Both the position numbers and the translations under genes were made by a program. This document shows positions 7,767-16,042 of a stretch of 59,065 nucleotides of DNA, in pieces; within the stretch, counting starts at the first letter, position 1; the number at the start of each line of letters is the position of its first letter. Source of the DNA: Variovorax sp. GTDB taxonomy: Bacteria; Pseudomonadota; Gammaproteobacteria; Burkholderiales; Burkholderiaceae_C. Below the pieces are notes generated by a model that did not search any database, was not told the DNA's origin, and was given only the letters and a program-made list of their open reading frames with translations. The stretch is from the NCBI GenBank assembly GCA_017744285.1, contig JAGIBP010000021.1, positions 1-59,065 of the forward strand. Direction: 5' to 3'.

Positions 7767-8267
7767 ATGAACAGGCCCAATGTCACCCCCGCAAGCCAGG
7801 ACCCGGCGCTGTTGCGTCGATTGCTCCGCGCCAAGGACCGCATGGATGCCGCATCGCACGAGGAGTGGCCCGTCGGGCGCCTTGCGCAGGTGAGCGGCGT
7901 TTCCGAAGCGCACTTCGCGCGTTCGTTCAAGCAGGCTTTCGGTGTCCCGCCGCATCGGTACCTGCTCACGCGGCGCATCGAGCGAGCAATGGCACTGCTG
8001 CGCGATACCGATCAGCCCATCACCGACATCGCGTTCGCGACCGGTTGGTCGAGCCTGGGTACTTTCGGGCGCACGTTCCGTGACGTCACCGGCGACAGCC
8101 CGAGTGCGGTTCGTGCGCGTGCAAGGGCGGCCACGCATGACCTCGGCCGGGTGCCCGAATGCATCGTCAATGCCGCGCATCGACCGGATCTCAAGACCGC
8201 AGTTTCGGAGAAGCGGCGGCAGTCCCTGGACGGTACAAACGAAACCGTTCAACAGGAGATTTCATGA
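7767..8267 (+). CDS. AraC-family transcriptional regulator
   Basis: A short 166-residue regulator made almost entirely of an AraC/XylS DNA-binding domain with two helix-turn-helix motifs: WPVGRLAQVSGVSEAHFARS and ITDIAFATGWSSLGTFGRTF. There is no recognisable ligand domain. It overlaps the following VOC gene by ATGA, a pairing seen in many genomes in which such short AraC proteins are coupled to a glyoxalase-like partner. A -10-like TAGCAT (7752-7757) lies only nine bases before the ATG and no Shine-Dalgarno is visible, so translation may be leaderless. It is divergent from tannase copy 1, but control of that gene is only a possibility. Confidence 0.9.
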   Translation: MNRPNVTPASQDPALLRRLLRAKDRMDAASHEEWPVGRLAQVSGVSEAHFARSFKQAFGVPPHRYLLTRRIERAMALLRDTDQPITDIAFATGWSSLGTFGRTFRDVTGDSPSAVRARARAATHDLGRVPECIVNAAHRPDLKTAVSEKRRQSLDGTNETVQQEIS

Positions 8268-8671
8268 CACAAGGAATTGAAGTGGTCGGCTTGTACGTGC
8301 GCGATCAGGACGAAGCGCTCGGCTTCTATGTGGAGAAGCTCGGGTTTCGCGTGCACAGCGACGTGCGCAACGGCGACTATCGGTGGCTGACGGTGCAGCA
8401 CCCGGACCAGCCATCGTTCCAGCTTGGCCTGAACGTGCCTGGGCCGCCGGTGCTCGATGCGGCCACGGCGCAGGCCGTGCGCGAGATCGTGGCCAAGGGT
8501 GCGATGCCTCCGCTCGTGCTGGCGGTGGACGATTGCCGCGCTGCCTATGACCGCATGGCGGCGAAGGGCGTGGAGTTCACGCAGGAGCCAATGGAGCGCT
8601 ACGGCACTGTCGACGCCGGCTTTCGCGACCCGTCGGGCAACGGGTGGAAGATGATCCAGCGCCGCGGTTGA
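8264..8671 (+). CDS. VOC-family (glyoxalase/bleomycin-resistance fold) protein
   Basis: 135 residues beginning MTQGIEVVGLYVRDQDEALGF, with a paired beta-alpha-beta-beta-beta arrangement, KLGFRVHSDV early and the C-terminal FRDPSGNGWKM typical of the VOC superfamily. Members bind metals and act as lyases, dioxygenases or resistance proteins; the reaction cannot be predicted here. Its ATG overlaps the araC stop codon (ATGA) and is preceded by aacaggaga, so the two genes are translationally coupled. The 12-bp gap to the convergent downstream gene holds nothing else. Confidence 0.9.
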   Translation: MTQGIEVVGLYVRDQDEALGFYVEKLGFRVHSDVRNGDYRWLTVQHPDQPSFQLGLNVPGPPVLDAATAQAVREIVAKGAMPPLVLAVDDCRAAYDRMAAKGVEFTQEPMERYGTVDAGFRDPSGNGWKMIQRRG

Positions 8672-8683
8672 ACTGCAGGCGCA

Positions 8684-9076
8684 CTACTGCTGACCGCCCT
8701 GGAGCATCGCTGCCATCTTCTGATGGACCAGGTTGATCGCCTTCAGCGGCCGGATCATCACCTTGAATTCAGTGATCTTGCCTTCATCGTTCCACTTGAT
8801 CATGTCGACGCCGTTCACGGCAATGCCGTCGATCTGGACCTCGAATTCAAGGACGGCGTCGTGCTCGCTCTTCAGCTCCCGCACGTAGCGGAACGTCTCG
8901 TTGAAGAAGACATGGAATGCCGCAGTGAGATACGCGCGGGTGAGCGCGCGTCCGACCTGCGGTGTGTGCACGACGGGGGAGTGAAAGACCGCGTCATCCG
9001 CAAGAAGGGCGTCGAGCCCCTGGGCATTGCGGTCCTTGAGGAGTTGGTGCCACGCGGCGATCGGATCGGGAGACAT
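8684..9076 (-). CDS. SnoaL/NTF2-like fold protein
   Basis: 130 residues with the NTF2-like cone fold: an N-terminal helix (DPIAAWHQLLKDRN), LADDAVFHSPVVHTP, and a beta sheet ending GVDMIKWNDEGKITEFKVMIRPL. This superfamily includes small isomerases, cyclases and ligand-binding proteins, and key residues are too variable to assign a reaction. It is convergent with the VOC gene and lies downstream of the cupin gene on the same strand (75-bp gap). Confidence 0.82.
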   Translation of the reverse strand: MSPDPIAAWHQLLKDRNAQGLDALLADDAVFHSPVVHTPQVGRALTRAYLTAAFHVFFNETFRYVRELKSEHDAVLEFEVQIDGIAVNGVDMIKWNDEGKITEFKVMIRPLKAINLVHQKMAAMLQGGQQ

Positions 9077-9150
9077 CGTGAGTCACTTTCATGGGGACAG
9101 GATGGCTCGCGACGGTACCCGATCGCTGCGAAGCGGGCAATCGAGGCGAC

Positions 9151-9528
9151 TCAGCTGCGCCAGGGAAGGTCCAGAACCCGGCCGTCCGGCAGGTAGGTGA
9201 CGACCGGGCTCGCGCCGAAGATGCCCATGGTTTCCATCGGCACCGCGCCAGTGTTGAAGATCTGGTGATCGCGCCCGCGCGGCAGGATCAGGGTGCTGCC
9301 GGGACCGAAGCGATGCACCTCGCCGTCCGCATGCAGTTCGCCGAACCCGGCCTGGCACAGCACGACCTCGTCGCATTCATGCCGGTGCGGTGGCGTGGCG
9401 GCGCCGGGTTCGAGGGTCTGGCGCCAGATGGAAATCTGGTCAACGCCCTCGTCATGGCCGGCCCAGGTGGTATGGGCGACGCCGGGAATGGCCGCGGCGC
9501 TCGGGGATGTCTGCTCGATCACATACAT
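9151..9528 (-). CDS. Cupin-domain protein
   Basis: 125 residues forming a single small beta barrel. Motif 1 is PPHRHECDEVVLCQAGFGE, with the two His and a Glu as metal ligands; motif 2 ends PRGRDHQIFNTG, with the second-motif His. The ATG at 9528 is chosen because it is preceded by gagcga and starts the homologous region (MYVIEQTSP); upstream extension in the same frame looks non-coding. It is divergent from the LysR gene at 9669 and is the likely target of that regulator. Its function could be dioxygenase, isomerase or sensor. Confidence 0.85.
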   Translation of the reverse strand: MYVIEQTSPSAAAIPGVAHTTWAGHDEGVDQISIWRQTLEPGAATPPHRHECDEVVLCQAGFGELHADGEVHRFGPGSTLILPRGRDHQIFNTGAVPMETMGIFGASPVVTYLPDGRVLDLPWRS

Positions 9529-9632
9529 GGTTCGCTCCAGTCGAAAGAGTGGTTGAAGGAATGCCGTAGCGCCACGGACGACTGAAGTTTGGGGCGCATC
9601 CCGATCGAGCGGAAGCTGCGGCGGCGGCCTAA

Positions 9633-9657
9633 CATTGCCGACAGAATGTCCGCAATG
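9633..9657. promoter_or_regulatory. 25-bp palindrome upstream of lysR
   Basis: CATTGC-C-GACA-GAA-TGTC-C-GCAATG is a near-perfect palindrome, with ten of twelve pairs matching around the centre at 9645. It ends 11 bp before the lysR start in the cupin/lysR divergent region and fits an autoregulatory LysR binding site. Confidence 0.6.
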
Positions 9658-9668
9658 GAGAGTCCGCC

Positions 9669-10574
9669 ATGCATGGCTTGCAAGCGCTTCTGGCTTTCTC
9701 GGAAACCGCCAAGCGGGGTGGCTTTGCCTCGGCCGCACGTGAACTCGGCACATCGTCTTCAGCGCTCGCCAAGTCGGTGGGTCGACTGGAGGATTCGCTG
9801 GGCCTGCGGCTCTTTCATCGCACCACGCGGCGCGTGACGCTCACCGTCGACGGCGAGCGGCTGTTCAGGCGCTGTCAGCGCGTGCTGGCCGAACTCGACG
9901 AACTGCAATCCGAAGCCTCGGGCGTGCGCGCCGCGCCGAGCGGCACGCTGCGTATCAACATGCCGATCGTGTTCGGTCGCATGTTCGTGCTGCCGGTGCT
10001 TGCGCGGCTTGCGGCGCAATACCCCGGGCTGGAGATCGATGCACGCTTTTCCGACGCGTACGTGGACCTCATCCAGGACGGTATCGACGTCGCCATCCGT
10101 GCAGGCGACTTGCAGGATTCGACGCTCGTGGCGCGCCGCTTCGCGAGCCAGCAGCTCGTGCTGGTGGCCGCGCCTTCCTACCTGGAAGCCAACGGCGAGC
10201 CGAAGGCGATCGAGGACCTCAGCGCGCACCGGCACATCCTCTTTCGCATGCCGACGACGGGACGCGACCGGCCGCAGCAGTTCACGGTGAGGCGCAAGAC
10301 GATTTCGCTGCACCCGGCGCATGGCACCCGCCTGAACGACGGCGAGGCCATGGTGCAGGCGGCGGTCCTGGGCATGGGGCTCACGCAGGTGCCCGACTAC
10401 ATGGCCGCTGCCGAGATCGCCGCGGGGCGGCTCGTCGAAGCGATGGCGCAGCATCGACCACCCGCGATGCCGATCCATGCCGTCATGCCCGGACATCGCA
10501 TGGTGCCGCCGCGCGTGCGGGTGCTGATCGATGCGCTCGAAACCTGCCCGCAAGGGTTTGTCCCGAGACGGTAA
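9669..10574 (+). CDS. LysR-family transcriptional regulator
   Basis: 301 residues. The winged helix-turn-helix occupies about 1-60 (FSETAKRGGFASAARELGTS, then VGRLEDSLGLRLFHRTTRRV). The C-terminal effector domain (about 88-290) has the alternating Rossmann-like form seen in DsdC/CrgA-type members (GTLRINMPIVFGR, DVAIRAGDLQDSTLVARR, MVQAAVLGMGLTQVPDYM). It is divergent from the cupin gene with a 25-bp palindrome in front of its own start, suggesting autoregulation and control of the cupin gene. Confidence 0.94.
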   Translation: MHGLQALLAFSETAKRGGFASAARELGTSSSALAKSVGRLEDSLGLRLFHRTTRRVTLTVDGERLFRRCQRVLAELDELQSEASGVRAAPSGTLRINMPIVFGRMFVLPVLARLAAQYPGLEIDARFSDAYVDLIQDGIDVAIRAGDLQDSTLVARRFASQQLVLVAAPSYLEANGEPKAIEDLSAHRHILFRMPTTGRDRPQQFTVRRKTISLHPAHGTRLNDGEAMVQAAVLGMGLTQVPDYMAAAEIAAGRLVEAMAQHRPPAMPIHAVMPGHRMVPPRVRVLIDALETCPQGFVPRR

Positions 10575-10627
10575 CAAGATGAAACCAAACTTATGATCAA
10601 TATTCAAAAATTCTGAGGAGAAGAGCT

Positions 10628-11251
10628 TTGTCGGCTTTCATTCGTAGCGTGTCCGCCTTGCGGCGCGTGTCCCTTGTTGCGTTCGCTGGCCTCACCATCG
10701 CGCTCACCGGTTGTGCGACTCACTATGTCGATGGCGCGACCCGTGAAATCGCAGCCAGCGAATACCACAAGCCGGTCGCCGCGCAACCCGTCCAGGTCTT
10801 CTTCGAGTTCCAGACCAAGGGCGTGGCGAACACGGCCGCCACCTCGTTCCTGAAGGCGCAGGTGGTCCAGAAGGTGAAGGACAGCGGCCTGTTCTCGACC
10901 GTCGAAGAGACACCGGTGAAAGGCGGCGGACTGCTGAGCGTGAAGCTCAACAACGTACCGATCGGCGATGACGCATTCAGCAAGGGCTTCGTCACGGGCC
11001 TCACGTTCGGGCTGGCGGGCTCACAGGTTTCTGATGGCTATGTCTGCACCGTCACCTACATGGCCGACGGGCACACGCCGATCACGAAGAGCGCGCGTCA
11101 CGCGATTCACACGACGATCGGAGCCGCGCCCACGCCGGGAGCCGCCAGGAAGGCCAACTCGGTCAACGACGCCGTGACCCAGATGACCAGCCAGGTCCTG
11201 AGCACCGCGCTCAACGACCTTTCGCATGATTCCGCCTTCGCGGCTCAATAA
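10628..11251 (+). CDS. Predicted lipoprotein, function unknown
   Basis: 207 residues with a lipoprotein signal peptide (LTIALTGCATHYVDG; lipobox LTGC). It starts at TTG 10628 behind a strong Shine-Dalgarno (gaggagaagagc). The mature part contains GFVTGLTFGLAGSQVSDGYVC and is predicted to be periplasmic and outer-membrane anchored. I do not recognise a named family. The next gene, 13 bp downstream, also encodes a lipoprotein, so the pair probably acts together. The upstream region (10580-10620) is unusually AT-rich for this window and contains TATGAT (10592-10597), a plausible -10 element. Confidence 0.82.
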   Translation: MSAFIRSVSALRRVSLVAFAGLTIALTGCATHYVDGATREIAASEYHKPVAAQPVQVFFEFQTKGVANTAATSFLKAQVVQKVKDSGLFSTVEETPVKGGGLLSVKLNNVPIGDDAFSKGFVTGLTFGLAGSQVSDGYVCTVTYMADGHTPITKSARHAIHTTIGAAPTPGAARKANSVNDAVTQMTSQVLSTALNDLSHDSAFAAQ

Positions 11252-11264
11252 GGGGGAGGATCGA

Positions 11265-11855
11265 ATGACGCATGCAATGAATGTGCTGCGCCGTCTGTCC
11301 GTCGGCCTGACGTGCCTGGGCGCGGTTCTGCTGGTGGGTTGCGCGAACGTGAAACTGGCGGAGCCGACCGCCGCTGTCGAGAATGTCCAGAAAGCCAAGG
11401 CTTCGGGCATTGCGCCGGTTGCCGTCGGCAGCTTCAAGCTGGCGCCGGGCAAGGACCAGTCCCTCGATCAGGTCGTGTCGATCCGAAGCAACAGGTTCTA
11501 TTCGCCCTACGATAGCTCTTTCTCGAAGTACCTGGCACAGACGTTGAGTGCCGACTTGCGTGCCGCGGGCCTGCTCGCGGCAGATTCACGTCGCACGATC
11601 CAGGGCGAACTGACGCAAAGCACCGTCGATGCGTCGATCGGACAGGGCAAGGGCAGCCTGGCCGGGCGGTTCTCGGTGCTCGATGAAGGCAAGAAGACTT
11701 ACGACAAGGAACTGAAGGTCGACGCGACCTGGGAGTCGTCCTTTGTCGGCGCGGTGGCGATCCCGGCGGCCGTCAACGAGTACATGGCGCTGTACCACAA
11801 GGTGATCGCGCAGTTGCTCGACGACCCGGAGTTCCGCAAGGCCGTCGCGCCCTGA
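11265..11855 (+). CDS. Predicted lipoprotein, function unknown (partner of 10628)
   Basis: 196 residues. A lipobox follows the signal peptide (AVLLVGCANVKLAEP), and the mature domain includes VSIRSNRFYSPYDSSFSKYL and the pattern TIQGELTQSTVDAS. This layout of a small barrel-like domain producing a minor-subunit fold resembles lipoproteins of unknown role in proteobacteria. The start at 11265 is set by the gggggagga Shine-Dalgarno; the in-frame ATG further upstream overlaps the preceding gene. It forms an operon with that gene and is convergent with dmeF (6-bp gap). Confidence 0.82.
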   Translation: MTHAMNVLRRLSVGLTCLGAVLLVGCANVKLAEPTAAVENVQKAKASGIAPVAVGSFKLAPGKDQSLDQVVSIRSNRFYSPYDSSFSKYLAQTLSADLRAAGLLAADSRRTIQGELTQSTVDASIGQGKGSLAGRFSVLDEGKKTYDKELKVDATWESSFVGAVAIPAAVNEYMALYHKVIAQLLDDPEFRKAVAP

Positions 11856-11861
11856 ATCTGT

Positions 11862-12827
11862 TCACGCACGTTGCGGCGAGTTCACCTCGACCGTGACGTG
11901 CGCCAGTTCTTCGTGAATGCCGAGCAGTTGCCGGAAGTAGTCCGGGCTGATCGGCTCGCGCACCTCGACCGCGAGGATGCACGCGTACTTCGCGCGGCCG
12001 ACGCGCCAGACGTGCAGATCGCTCATGCGCGCGGGCACCGGGCCCGAGGCCACGGCCTCTCGAATCTCGTCGACCACTGGCGCATCCATCTCCGCATCGA
12101 GCAGCACGCGGCTGCTGTCGCGTAGCAGGCCGATTGCCCAGACGGCGACCAGCACCGATCCGACGACGCCCATCACCGGATCGAGCCAACTGAAGCCCCA
12201 GAGCAGTCCGCCCAGCAATGCGGCAATCGCCAGGATCGACGTGGCCGCGTCGGCGACCACGTGGAGGTAGGCCGAGCGCAGGTTGAGATCCTGGTGGCCG
12301 TGGTGGTGATCGTGATCGTGGTCGTGATGCGCATGACCATGGTGGTGATGGTGGCCGTCCTTCAGCAACCATGCGCAGGCGATGTTGACCAGCAATCCGA
12401 CGACCGCGACGAAGATCGCCTGTTCGTAGTGGATCGCCGCCGGCGAGAACAATCGCTCCACCGATTGGAACGCCATCCAGCCCGCGACCAGTAGCAGGAA
12501 GATCGCGCTGGTGTAGCCCGCCAGAACCTCGATCTTCCACGTGCCGAAGGCAAACCGCGTGCTGCCCGACAGCTTGCGCGCCGCCGCATAAGCCGCGACC
12601 GAGAGCCCCAGTGCGAGTGCGTGCGAACTCATGTGCCAGCCGTCGGCGAGCAGCGCCATGGAGTTGAACCAGTAGCCGCCCGCGATCTCCAGGACCATCA
12701 TCGTCGCGGTGAGCAGGACGGCGAGGCTGGCGTTCTTTTCGCCAAGCGGATTTCCGTCGTCGAAGACATGCGAATGGCCGCCCGCATCGAACAGGGCGGC
12801 CTCGGAATTGGTGGAAGCATGGATCAT
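11862..12827 (-). CDS. dmeF: CDF-family cobalt/nickel efflux transporter
   Basis: 321 residues, six transmembrane helices. The metal-site motif is in helix 2 (MALLADGWHMSSHALALGL, with His and Asp) and is repeated in helix 5 (LHVVADAATS). A very His/Asp-rich cytoplasmic loop lies around residues 150-178 (DGHHHHHGHAHHDHDHDHH). The N-terminal GHSHVFDDGN and the tryptophan and histidine arrangement are as in DmeF, which exports Co2+ and Ni2+ by proton antiport. It is divergent from a DmeR/RcnR-type repressor with a matching operator four bases upstream of this ATG, which leaves little room for a ribosome-binding site. Confidence 0.92.
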   Translation of the reverse strand: MIHASTNSEAALFDAGGHSHVFDDGNPLGEKNASLAVLLTATMMVLEIAGGYWFNSMALLADGWHMSSHALALGLSVAAYAAARKLSGSTRFAFGTWKIEVLAGYTSAIFLLLVAGWMAFQSVERLFSPAAIHYEQAIFVAVVGLLVNIACAWLLKDGHHHHHGHAHHDHDHDHHHGHQDLNLRSAYLHVVADAATSILAIAALLGGLLWGFSWLDPVMGVVGSVLVAVWAIGLLRDSSRVLLDAEMDAPVVDEIREAVASGPVPARMSDLHVWRVGRAKYACILAVEVREPISPDYFRQLLGIHEELAHVTVEVNSPQRA

Positions 12828-12830
12828 CCT

Positions 12831-12849
12831 GATACTCTACCCCAGTATC
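12831..12849. promoter_or_regulatory. RcnR/DmeR-type operator
   Basis: GATACT-CTACCCC-AGTATC is a perfect inverted repeat. Read on the minus strand it is TACT-GGGGTAG-AGTA, the same layout as the RcnR site (TACT, a seven-base G-tract, AGTA). It lies between dmeF (start 12827) and dmeR (start 12874), so one site can control both. Confidence 0.8.
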
Positions 12850-12873
12850 TGATGCGGCCTAGAATCGCGCCCC

Positions 12874-13149
12874 ATGTCGCATACGGTTCTCAACAAGAAG
12901 CCTCTGCTCACCCGCATCCGGCGCATCAAGGGGCAGGCGGAGGCGCTGGAGCGCGCGCTCGACGAAGACCGCGACTGCGCCGCCGTGCTCCAGCAACTCG
13001 CCGCCATCCGAGGTGCGGTCAACGGATTGATGCTGGAAGTGCTCGACGGCCATGTGCGTCATCACCTCGGCGCGCAAGATGCCTCTCGAGAGGAGCGCGC
13101 GGAAGACCTCGACGTGGTCGTTTCGGCGCTGCGTTCGTACCTGAAGTAG
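12874..13149 (+). CDS. dmeR: Metal-responsive CsoR/RcnR-family repressor
   Basis: 91 residues, all-helical. The FrmR/RcnR features are present: RIRRIKGQAEALERAL with the DNA-contact Arg and Lys residues, then DCAAVLQQLAAIRGAVNGLM with Cys35, and HVRHHL with the His residues that serve as Co/Ni ligands. Such tetramers bind G-tract operators and release DNA when metal is bound. It is divergent from the exporter gene dmeF with the operator between them. A -10-like TAGAAT (12860-12865) lies only eight bases before the ATG, so the message is probably leaderless. Confidence 0.92.
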   Translation: MSHTVLNKKPLLTRIRRIKGQAEALERALDEDRDCAAVLQQLAAIRGAVNGLMLEVLDGHVRHHLGAQDASREERAEDLDVVVSALRSYLK

Positions 13150-13206
13150 CCGGGCGCATTTAGACTGGTGAACTCCCGTGGCGTCCCCCGCTTATCGAGG
13201 AACCCA

Positions 13207-15900
13207 GTGACTTCAGAAACCCTTTCACCGGACAGCGCGGGCGACGACCTGCTGCTGCGGGTTTCGCCGCCGAGGGTGCCTCGCCATCTGCTTTCGCGGC
13301 CGAGGCTGTTGGCCAACGACCCGGCTTTTCGCGGTATTCCAGCGATCCTGATCCAGGCGCCCGCTGGCTTCGGAAAGACTTCGCTGCTGGCGCAGTGGCG
13401 GCTCGAGCACCTGTCGCATGGCCTGGTCGTGGCCTGGGTCTCGGTGCAGCCGCGCGACACGCCGCAGCGGCTCGCGCAGGCGCTGGCGATGTCGGTGCGC
13501 CGCAGTTCGGGGCGCTCGACCTTCGGCCATGTGCTGCTCGACGCGGTGGGGCCGAGCGGCCTCGAAGGCATCACGATCTGGCTCGCCGAACTGGCGCAGA
13601 CCGCGCTCGACGTGGTGCTGATCGTCGACGAAGCCGAGCGCCTGCCCGCCGAGTCGCGCGAGGCGCTGGGCTACCTTCTTCGCAACGCACCGCCCAATCT
13701 GCGCACCATCATCGCGACCCGGCCGGACAGCAGCCTCGACATCGACGACCTGATCGCCTACGGCCAATGCGTGGTGGTCGGTCCGTCGATGCTGCGGTTC
13801 AAGCTCGAGGAGACGCTGGAGCTGGTGCACGAGCGCTTCGGTTCGAGCATCGACAACGACACTGCCGCTCGACTGCACGCGCTGACCGAAGGCTGGCCGC
13901 TGGGTCTGCAGTTGTCGCTGACGGTCATGGCCCGCGGCGCAGACGTGGCAGGCATCGCGGGCATCGGCGGGCAGTTGCGCGACCAGTTCCTGACGCTGCT
14001 GCTCGCGAACCTCGATGCATCCGACCGCGAGTTCCTCACCCGCATTGCGATCCTCGACCACCTGCATCCGGAGCTGTGCCGAAGGGTCGCCGAGATCGAC
14101 GATGCCACCGAGCGCCTTGCCCGCCTGAGCCGCGATACGCCGGTCTTCGTCGCGGCGGAGCAGGGCGACTGGCTGCGCATGCACATGCTCGCGCGCGACG
14201 TGCTGCGCGAGGCCTTCACCGGGCTGCCGAAAGCGCAGCAGGAAGGCGCGCACGCGCGCGCGGCCGAATGGCTCGCCGAGCGCGGCATGCTCGAAGACGC
14301 CGCGCGGCACGCACTGGTCGCTGGGCAGCGCGAGCTGGCCTACGAACTGGCCGAGCGCAGCCTCTACGAAGCCATCGTCAAGCATGGGCGGCAGGGCGTG
14401 GTGCTCGAATGGCTGGCGCAGTTGCCCGCGGACGAACTCGATCGCCGTCCGCGCCTGTTGCTGGCCGCTGCGTGGACGCTGGCCATCAGCGAGCGCCATG
14501 AGGACGCCGGCCGCATGGTCGCCCGCATCCAGGCGCACCAGACCAAGGACAAGCCTGACCCGACGCTGCAGTGCGAATGCGCGCTGATCCTCAGCGGCGC
14601 GGCGGTGTTCGCCGACGATCCGGACCGCTTTGCTGCGCTGCACGATCCATGGGCCGAATCGCCGCCGCTGCGTGATCCGATGCTGTTGCAGGTGCACGCC
14701 AACCGCACCGCCTACCGCACGTTGCTCGAAGGCGATCCGGCGCTGGCGCGGCTGCGGCAACAGCAGTCGCCGCGTGGAGATTTCGGGCGCGGGCAGGGCT
14801 TCGTCGGGCGCTGGGGCGAATTCATCATCGGCCTCTCCTACGTGTGGGAAGGACAGGTGCTGCTGGTCGAAAGCCTGCTGCAGCCGGCCGTTGCCAGCGC
14901 CGATGCGGAGCTCGGTCGGCGCAACAGCTTGAGCTGCATGCTCGCGGCGCTCCTGGCGTCGGCCATGTGGGAGCGTGGACGTCCCGCCGACGCCGCGGCG
15001 CTGCTGGCTGATCGGATCGACGTGCTGGAACGCAGCGGCCTGCCCGAATCGCTGCTGCTGGCCTATCGCACCATGGCGCGCATGGCGATGGCCGAGGGCG
15101 CCGAACATCGCGCGATGGAGCTCCTCGGCGCGCTCGATGCCGTGGGCTCGGCCCGCTCGCTGGCCCGGCTGCGCATAGCCAGTCTGCTGGAGCAGGTACG
15201 CATGCATGCGCGGCGCTACCGTGCCGGCACATGCCGCGAGCTGTGCCAGCGCATCGACGCGATGCTCGATGACCCGTCCTTGCCGCAGGGCCGGCTCTGG
15301 CGACGGGGCGTCGACGCGCTGCGCGGGCTCGCGCAGGGCTATGCGGCGATCGCCAGCCAGGACTGGCGCGCGGCGCTGGAGCCGCTCGCGCGCGCCGACG
15401 AGCTGGCGCAGGCGCTGCACCAGGGGCGCTTCCGCATCGAGATCATGGGCATGCGCGCCTTCGCGCTGGATCGCTGCGGCGAGCGCGCCGGGGCGACGAT
15501 GCTGCGCGAGGCGATGGACCTGGCGCAAAGTTACGGGCTCGTCCGCGTCTTCGAGGACGCCCATCCGGACCTCGGCCAGTGGGTGCGGCAAGTGGCCGAG
15601 CAGGGCGGCGAGCCCCCTCGGGCGACGTCCCCTGCCGCTCCGCCCGCGCGGCCGTCGCCGGTCCGCGAAACCCTTCCTCCAGCGGCCGCACGCGGCATGG
15701 TGCTGACCCCCAAGGAGCGCCAGGTGCTGGAGCTTCTGGCGCGCAATCTCTCCAACAAGGAGATCGGACGCGCGATGCAGGTGGGCGAAACCACCGTCAA
15801 GTGGCACGTCAAGAACCTGCTCGCCAAGCTGGACGCCGGCACGCGCAAGGAAGTCGTCGTGCGGGCGCGCATTCTCGGGCTCATTCAGCCGGGGGATTGA
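13207..15900 (+). CDS. LuxR-family regulator, MalT/LAL type
   Basis: An 897-residue ATP-dependent activator. It has a P-loop near residues 48-62 (IQAPAGFGKTSLLAQW), Walker B-like VVLIVDEAERLP, the STAND-type AAA region, a long helical TPR-like middle (about 330-790), and a C-terminal LuxR helix-turn-helix (LTPKERQVLELLARNLSNKE, then VGETTVKWHVKNLLAKL). GTG 13207 is preferred because GAGGA sits at the right distance; an in-frame GTG at 13168 is the alternative. It lies directly upstream of, and co-oriented with, the catabolic cluster beginning at 16043, so it is probably that cluster's activator and senses an inducer or CoA metabolite. Confidence 0.92.
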   Translation: MTSETLSPDSAGDDLLLRVSPPRVPRHLLSRPRLLANDPAFRGIPAILIQAPAGFGKTSLLAQWRLEHLSHGLVVAWVSVQPRDTPQRLAQALAMSVRRSSGRSTFGHVLLDAVGPSGLEGITIWLAELAQTALDVVLIVDEAERLPAESREALGYLLRNAPPNLRTIIATRPDSSLDIDDLIAYGQCVVVGPSMLRFKLEETLELVHERFGSSIDNDTAARLHALTEGWPLGLQLSLTVMARGADVAGIAGIGGQLRDQFLTLLLANLDASDREFLTRIAILDHLHPELCRRVAEIDDATERLARLSRDTPVFVAAEQGDWLRMHMLARDVLREAFTGLPKAQQEGAHARAAEWLAERGMLEDAARHALVAGQRELAYELAERSLYEAIVKHGRQGVVLEWLAQLPADELDRRPRLLLAAAWTLAISERHEDAGRMVARIQAHQTKDKPDPTLQCECALILSGAAVFADDPDRFAALHDPWAESPPLRDPMLLQVHANRTAYRTLLEGDPALARLRQQQSPRGDFGRGQGFVGRWGEFIIGLSYVWEGQVLLVESLLQPAVASADAELGRRNSLSCMLAALLASAMWERGRPADAAALLADRIDVLERSGLPESLLLAYRTMARMAMAEGAEHRAMELLGALDAVGSARSLARLRIASLLEQVRMHARRYRAGTCRELCQRIDAMLDDPSLPQGRLWRRGVDALRGLAQGYAAIASQDWRAALEPLARADELAQALHQGRFRIEIMGMRAFALDRCGERAGATMLREAMDLAQSYGLVRVFEDAHPDLGQWVRQVAEQGGEPPRATSPAAPPARPSPVRETLPPAAARGMVLTPKERQVLELLARNLSNKEIGRAMQVGETTVKWHVKNLLAKLDAGTRKEVVVRARILGLIQPGD

Positions 15901-15916
15901 GGGGGCGGAGAGGGGT

Positions 15917-15941
15917 CCCCCCCTCCCGCAAGGAGGGGGGG
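15917..15941 (+). terminator. Strong GC hairpin after luxR
   Basis: CCCCCCCTCC (15917-15926) and GGAGGGGGGG (15932-15941) form a perfect 10-bp stem with loop CGCAA, 17 bp after the luxR stop. There is no T-tract. Such GC hairpins recur between genes here and may be terminators or parts of an intergenic repeat. Confidence 0.45.
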
Positions 15942-16042
15942 CAAATGGCCTCCGCTGCCTATTCTTTGGGCCTGGGAAGTCGCGCTACGCGGCTCCATTA
16001 CTCAAGAGCCGGCAAACCCGTGCTCACAACGGAGACAGGCCC

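Noticed and set aside
13225..15807. 860-residue open frame on the minus strand opposite the LAL regulator
   Set aside because: It is antisense to a gene with clear P-loop and LuxR motifs. Long opposite frames are common in GC-rich DNA, and this one has no coherent domain.
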